Of a stretch of 64,000 nt of DNA, positions 58,843 to 64,000 are shown in pieces. Position numbers and translations under genes: made by a program. The stretch's first letter is position 1, and the number at the start of each line of letters is the position of its first letter. Under the pieces are notes generated by a model, which worked only from the letters and a program-made list of their open reading frames with translations, did not search any database and was not told the origin of the DNA. Source of the stretch: Breviolum minutum Mf 1.05b.01 (Eukaryota; Sar; Dinophyceae; Suessiales; Symbiodiniaceae); assembly GCA_000507305.1 (NCBI GenBank), contig DF239633.1, positions 1 through 64,000 on the forward strand, in the 5' to 3' direction.

Positions 58843-58872
58843 CGTTGTGGTTGTCGTTGTCGTTGTCGTTAT
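58606..58872 (+). repeat. (GTT)n microsatellite with CTT/CGT interruptions
   Basis: About 85 triplets of GTT type. PolyVal/Cys/Leu frames across it are artefacts. Confidence 0.95.
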
Positions 58873-58959
58873 TCTTCGGCCTTCTTTATGTATTCTTTGC
58901 CTGCTGCCCTCCCCTCAGAGCGTGCTAGCTCTTAAGAAAATGTGAAATGATGTACATAC

Positions 58960-59065
58960 CTAGTTGGTGGTTTTGACCCATCAGAAAAAATACCAGTAAA
59001 AGTGGATCATTTCCCCAAGTAGAAGTAAAAGTAAATGAATATTTGTATTTGTATCCATTACCTAG
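58960..59065. repeat. Family A MITE, copy 18
   Basis: CTAGTTGGTGGTTTTGACCC start, 'gtggatcatttccccaagta', end 'tccattacctag'. Confidence 0.75.
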
Positions 59066-59335
59066 ATACCCTATTAGCTACTTGAAAAAAACTTGATTTT
59101 GTCTTGCATTCGTCAAAGTGGCACCGAATTCTCGCATGACCAATGGATAGCGTTTGGTCCGAGGGTGATCCCAAGATGACAGGTAGGTTTCACGAGAAAC
59201 ATGCATCCCAATTGCCGGAAAATTGATCGGAAAAAAATGTGTCAGGATTACCCCAATCCCTTCATGATGAACAATCATATGTTAGAAATTCAATCAAATT
59301 TCCATCCATGTCTCACCATTTTCGCCCTTTTTCAG

Positions 59336-59438
59336 GAAGCAGAAGCCGGCAGCCTGGCCTCCAAGTTTAAATACAACGGGGAGCTGTATAGGCCTCAGCG
59401 ACATCATGTTCATGGTTGTTACAGCGCGGCAACAGGTT
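59336..59438 (+). CDS. Candidate exon with canonical acceptor
   Basis: After 'cctttttcag|GAAG' the plus frame reads EAEAGSLASKFKYNGELYRP then QRHHVHGCYSAATGF. Protein-like; the right border is unclear because a family C repeat begins at 59448. Confidence 0.4.
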
Positions 59439-59447
59439 TTCCTTGTA

Positions 59448-59605
59448 CCCTCCCTAAAAACTAACATGGCCTTAGCCTCTAAAAATGGTGGTTTCCTAGG
59501 AAACCACCCACGAAGTTTAACCATAGCCCCTGAAAAATTGATAGTTGGAACACCACTTTCCCTTTGGGAGTCGGTCACTTTTCGGGGGCGAATGTTAAAC
59601 TTCCG
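59448..59605. repeat. Family C MITE, composite copy
   Basis: 'taccctccctaaaaactaac' at the left; 'ggggcgaatgttaaacttcc' at the right; inner 'ggtggtttcctaggaaacca' palindrome. Confidence 0.5.
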
Positions 59606-61021
59606 GCAGGTAAGACTTTCAAAGACAGTTTGGAAACTTTTTCTCAGTTGATTCTGGCTTGCGAAAATCAATGCTTCGCCCTAAAATCCAAGATTTTGAT
59701 CTAAAGCATTGGAAACAATCGCATGATGTCCGTTCAACGGCAGTCCCAGCAAAACTTGGGTTCTCGTAAAGGATTTCTAGTCTTTCATAGCCATAGCTGC
59801 TATGAGACCAGGAGTCCACAGGTCAAATTTTTCGGTGCAAAAAAGCTCCGCGTGGGATTGACAAAAAGCAATGGATTTGTTTATTTTTTTGTAGGTTTTT
59901 TACCATCTATCTCATCACTCACCAAATAATCTATACCTAGATGATGATTTGATGGCGCTTTGATAAAAACGTGTCCTTTCCACCATGCAATCCTGGAAAG
60001 TGAAGTCATCTCACCATCTGGGTCGCCAGGCTTGGAGGAATCAGGGGAGATGCAGCAGCCTGGGTGAATCAGGGGACACTTTGGGTCAGGGGTTCCTGGG
60101 TTTTCCCTGTTGCAACTGGCTGAAAAAAAGGATTTTTTGTTGCTAGGTTAGGGGGACGTTTCTACCAAAAATAAGGCTCAAATCTAGAAAACTACTGTAA
60201 ATAATCGAGGATTTTGTCCGATTTTTGCCTTTGGTGTATCTTGATTCTCCTTGTATTTCCTTGTGGCCTCAGTGTGAACACACATGCCGCCCTGCCTCTG
60301 CTTTCTGTTGCGACACCTGTGTCCAACTCAACTGGGGAAGACTCCTAAAGAATGCCCCGAAACGCCGAGTATCATATGACGTGATTCTAGAATGCGTAGT
60401 GTTCTGAAGCATTCAGGATCGTTGCACAGATAATTCAATTTTTTGGGCTAGTCAACCTACCCCCCCAAAAAAAAAACGGAAATAAAGGGCTTATCAACCA
60501 CCATTGGTTTCCAGAAACCTGAAGAAACCCCACACAGCTGTTGGAATGTACAAACCAAAGCTACACTCCAACAACTCACCCTCAATGAGTCCCTTGCAGC
60601 GGCCATGAGTGTTTAACATCTTTGCGAAGATCTCAAGGGTCTTTTTTTACCGCCAGATCTTTAGCCCCACAAAAACGGCTTTGAAAAAAAAAAACTGTTT
60701 TTTTGGAGGGCACTTTTTCGGTTGCCCAAGAACCAATCCAGAAAGGGTTTTTTCCACCTTTCAAAAAAAAAGAAAACCAGCTCCGTTTGGTTGTCTTTTT
60801 TCGCAAATTGGTTGGTGACTTTAAAAAAAAGCCAAAGCCATCCATAAGAAGATGGCTATCGGCTATCCCCGCTGCAAGCTCGCTTATGGGAAACAGGAAT
60901 CCAAGTCCGGGATTCATGTGTCGAAAAAAACGGTGGAAAAAAATCATCCAGGGAGCTATAAATACACCAAGCCACCATTCAGAAACCCGGCCGTAGCCGT
61001 ACTGGAACCATGAGTCACTGA

Positions 61022-61130
61022 TGGTTGTTTAAAAACGGGAATCCTGAGAAACAGTTCATTATAATCATTATTAATCCCCACTCAACTAGGTAGTAACGGT
61101 AGTATAATCTTAATATACCTGAAACAACCA
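61022..61130. repeat. Family G MITE, copy 4
   Basis: TGGTTGTTTAAAAACGGG start, 'ctcaactaggtagtaacggt', end CCTGAAACAACCA. Confidence 0.75.
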
Positions 61131-61274
61131 GGGGCCCGTTTTTAATTGCTCAACTAGTATTCCCTACCGTTTATAAGGCACTTTTGGAAGTCGATGATTT
61201 TTCCCTTCTTCCCACCCCACACCTCTGGGCTCAGATCGGGAATGGCATCAGCCTGGAACAGGCTAGCTTGCACT

Positions 61275-61420
61275 GTGTATATATATATATATACATTGAA
61301 TATATATATATATGTAGATAAATATAGAATATGGCTGCAAATTATATACGTCTACAGACAAACATGTGGCTATGTATATTATATACATAGCAATAACACT
61401 ACATAAATAATCTACATATA
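61275..61420 (+). repeat. (TA)n-rich low-complexity stretch
   Basis: Runs of TATATATA with 'catagaatatgg' interruptions. No gene. Confidence 0.85.
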
Positions 61421-61879
61421 CAGTACGAGTAGTGTATAGACATTACATTCATCTTTTAATCTGACGTCACCACCAGGTTGTTCAGGATTTTTTGCGAACC
61501 AGGGTGATGATGTACAAGCATACAGCCCAGCTCATCAACATGCATTTAGTGTATTTAGATTTACATATGCACATATCATATGTGTGTATATATGCATGCA
61601 GTAAAAAAAAACGTACATATATGCATATATACATGTTTACATCCCAAAATCGTCAAAAACCGTACACTACAATATAATTCTATCATGTCATGAGTCATAG
61701 CTATATTTCAGCCCATGGTCCTGCAGAAAAACCATTTCGGCACCTCGGCGCTCCTGACGGCAAGGTCCTCACTGAAATTGGGCATCCCCCAAAAGCAAGG
61801 CCAGGGAAATCCATTGGGGTCCCAACCACCTCCGGAGTTGAGACATGTTTGTTGGACCCAGGAGGGATATCATTTCTCA

Positions 61880-61983
61880 AGCTGGTGGTTGAACCAACCC
61901 AACTGAAAAATATGAACGTCAAATTGGGAATCATTTTCCCAGGTAGGGGGTGAAAATAAAATATGTTTAAAGCCACCAGCTAG
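61880..61983. repeat. Family A MITE, copy 19
   Basis: AGCTGGTGGTTGAACCAACC start, 'gtcaaattgggaatcatttt', end AAAGCCACCAGCTAG; both ends carry the same compensating AGCT change. Confidence 0.85.
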
Positions 61984-62427
61984 TTTCTGAATTTTGCCAA
62001 ATCTCCAAAACATCCTCACATGATGTGAGCCACCATATATAGTACAAAATTCCATACCGTTTGTTGAAACCCAATGCTCCTCACGTCGAAGCACAGGTAC
62101 CGCCTAAAGGGATTGGTCAGGAGTTTTTCGGAATGTTACAACATCGACAACCGAGACATATGGTTGTTCAGGATGCTTGTTTTCTCACCATTTTCTCAAC
62201 ATCAGGGAGCAGTAAAAATATGAATTCTACAAATGTCATCAAATGTCTAGAGTCTAGAGCCACAGGAAAGGTATCCAAAAAATTCAATATCTCGCATGTT
62301 TGGTTCTAAGAAGAAAATGCCACCAAGATGCTGAAAAAAGCACACCACAGGAAACAGAAGGCCTGGCCAGTGAGATTCAGCACTGTCAAGGTTGCATCAC
62401 TCAGCATGGTGGGAAAACTTGGACAAC

Positions 62428-62545
62428 ATACTGTTGATGGAAGAAATCCTGCTAACCAGTTGATATGGTATATATATATATATTTATCATAATATCCCAT
62501 TCTTTACAGGGTTTGATACATCCCTGGTGGTGCCATCAACAGTAT
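62428..62545. repeat. Family F MITE, copy 7
   Basis: ATACTGTTGATGGAAGAAAT start, 'ccagttgatatggtatat', end 'ggtgccatcaacagtat'. Confidence 0.85.
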
Positions 62546-62687
62546 ATCGTTATAGTGACCAACTTAGAGACGCCACTTACCTCATTTTTTTCAGGGCCGA
62601 AGTCTTCCCCCAGATATGATCAGATTTGTGTTAGATTTTCACACATCTACCAGCAGTGATGATGCATCCAACAGGGGGGCCTCCAGG

Positions 62688-62799
62688 CATAATAACCCAC
62701 CCCAAACAATGGACTATTAAGGGAAAATCCTTCCAATTTTACCATAGATTTGCATAGTTTTGATCCCCCACAAATAGATCATCTAATGACCCCTGTCAA
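62688..62799. repeat. Family I MITE, copy 4
   Basis: 'ggcataataacccacccc', 'aaacaatggactattaaggg', 'ttgatcccccacaaatag', 'aatgacccctgtc'. Confidence 0.6.
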
Positions 62800-63381
62800 A
62801 CACGACCTGGAGAAACCCTGGGCTCCCCCGACTCTCGCGAGCGCCTGGGAAAGTGGTCACAACTGCAGCTGAACGGCTGACAAGAGACACGTCCAGTCAG
62901 CCTGAAGACTTGGATCCTTACTTACACCCCTGAAGATTAACGGCTGGAACAATAAACATGGAGGTGGATGGAAGATCATGTTCCTGGCCAAAAATGGGTG
63001 ATTTGTAGGTTCCATAATCTACATCTTCCAGGGTGTAAACTAAACATCCATCTTTGGACAAACAAAGTACCAACAAGCCTGATATTTTCACATTTCTGAT
63101 ACTGAACCCCAAAGTTTAACGAATGGAATCAGAAGATGGAAACTCCAAGTTCGGTTCCTCTCCAAACTTCCAGGTGCCCATTTTCAGGTGAACCATTCCA
63201 GTGTATGAATCAATGAACGGAGAATTTCACCCAAAAAACCCTAGGTTTTTCGCGTTTTTTTTCACATCTGTGGCTGCCAATGAATTCATCTGGCTGCCCC
63301 ACCTGAGCATCACCATGAAGACCTGCAAAGCCTCCTGAAAAACCACAAGGTTTCGAGATGGTTTTTGAAAAGCTGAGGAAA

Positions 63382-63491
63382 TATTGTTGATGGTTCAGAA
63401 ATCCGGCGTTCGCCAGTTGAGGTTGGTAGTTTATACCACTATTTACAGGGTTTTCTACATCTCAGGTGGTGCCGGATTTCTTCCAACAGTA
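63382..63491. repeat. Family F MITE, copy 8
   Basis: ATTGTTGATGGTTCAGAAAT start, 'gccagttgaggttggtagtt', end 'ggatttcttccaacagta'. Confidence 0.8.
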
Positions 63492-63742
63492 CCAACACCC
63501 AAGCTTGTAAGATTTGTGGGTGTGGGGGAAAATGCAATCAAAAAGGCCACTTGGATAGTGGGATGAAAAAGGGATGACAACTGTTTGATGATAATCAAGT
63601 TATATGTGGGATCTACCCCCCCACCCACGTAACAGTAGGAAAGTGCAGGTTTGGTTGGTAATCCCAAAAAAAAAGTGTCAGGGTGTCCAGAATCCAAACA
63701 AAAAAAAAACATGTCCTTTTGGTTTCCTATTTTCCTATAAAA

Positions 63743-63857
63743 TTACCCTCCCTGAACCTCACTCACAGCAACAAGCCCCTGAAAATTGGTACTTTGGGAG
63801 ACTATATACTTTCATTTTGGGGCCCCCACTGCGAACTCTTCGTCTCAAGGAGGGTAG
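63743..63857. repeat. Family C MITE, last copy
   Basis: 'taccctccctgaacctcact' at the left, 'gtctcaaggagggta' at the right. Confidence 0.65.
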
Positions 63858-64000
63858 ATCATTTGGGTTGATTGAGGATTTAATTAACCGCAATCAATTG
63901 GCCTAGAAGTTTGGTTTTCAATATGTTTTTTTTCAGATGTAAAACATTGGGTGGAAAGACCTACAAATATACCTTTTGTAGTTGTTGCTTTTTTGCCATC

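Noticed and set aside
58440-58945. Cys-, Val- and Leu-homopolymer frames
   Set aside because: Translations of the (GTT)n array.
60985-61003. CCGTAGCCGTACTGG resembling the 5' half of the spliced leader
   Set aside because: Only 12 of 15 positions agree, the 3' half is absent and no ORF follows; too weak.
61275-61420. TATA-rich stretch as a promoter
   Set aside because: Low-complexity (TA)n with no gene start downstream; dinoflagellate promoters generally lack a classic TATA box.

Overview
The window looks like nuclear DNA of a dinoflagellate alga. Three things point there. (1) A near-perfect genomic copy of the dinoflagellate spliced leader (21 of 22 positions) lies at 54013-54034. (2) A full-length non-LTR retrotransposon carries the 'RIGEAANPGP' lead-in to its endonuclease that I associate with dinoflagellate retroelements, plus a C5-cytosine methyltransferase, a fusion published for Symbiodinium-type dinoflagellates. 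(3) Coding pieces are short and scattered in gene-poor DNA packed with ~100-bp terminal-inverted-repeat elements (MITEs). Species is not determinable from the sequence alone.

Layout. 1-2958: AT-rich remnant of a polinton-like or giant-virus-related DNA virus: a truncated 5' ORF, a zinc-finger protein, a fibre protein with a Peptidase_S74 chaperone domain, a small protein with an N-myristoylation signal, and a packaging ATPase broken by two frameshifts and cut off at the N at 2522. A minisatellite and a 29-bp inverted copy of the fibre-gene start close this segment. 2959-10647: MITE-rich DNA with a CCCH zinc-finger exon and tandem repeats. 10648-20350: a complete 9.67-kb retrotransposon on the minus strand with a 16-bp target-site duplication. 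ORF1 is methyltransferase + gag-like; ORF2 is AP endonuclease + reverse transcriptase + RNase H. The two ORFs are in the same frame, separated by one TGA.

20351-33650: MITE-rich, with candidate exons and one intronless MFS/SLC22-like transporter gene (29246-30532, minus). 33650-34240: (CA)n/(AAC)n microsatellite around a 152-N gap. 38023-38703 (minus): intronless EF-hand protein with a dynein-stalk-like C-terminus, with a 10-nt spliced-leader remnant upstream. 40-51 kb: short candidate exons between MITEs and a ~2-kb foldback element (47975-50045) whose hairpin borders an 862-N gap. 52490-54034: decayed 3' end of another non-LTR element, then an spliced-leader-tagged retrocopy. 54-64 kb: MITEs, microsatellites and a few candidate exons.

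How parts relate: most of the window is mobile-element activity (a virus insert, LINE-like copies, MITEs nested in each other, reverse-transcribed mRNAs). Host genes with good support are the transporter and the EF-hand protein; both lack introns, as expected for mRNA-derived gene copies. Entries called candidate exon rest only on frame openness, amino-acid texture and splice-like borders.
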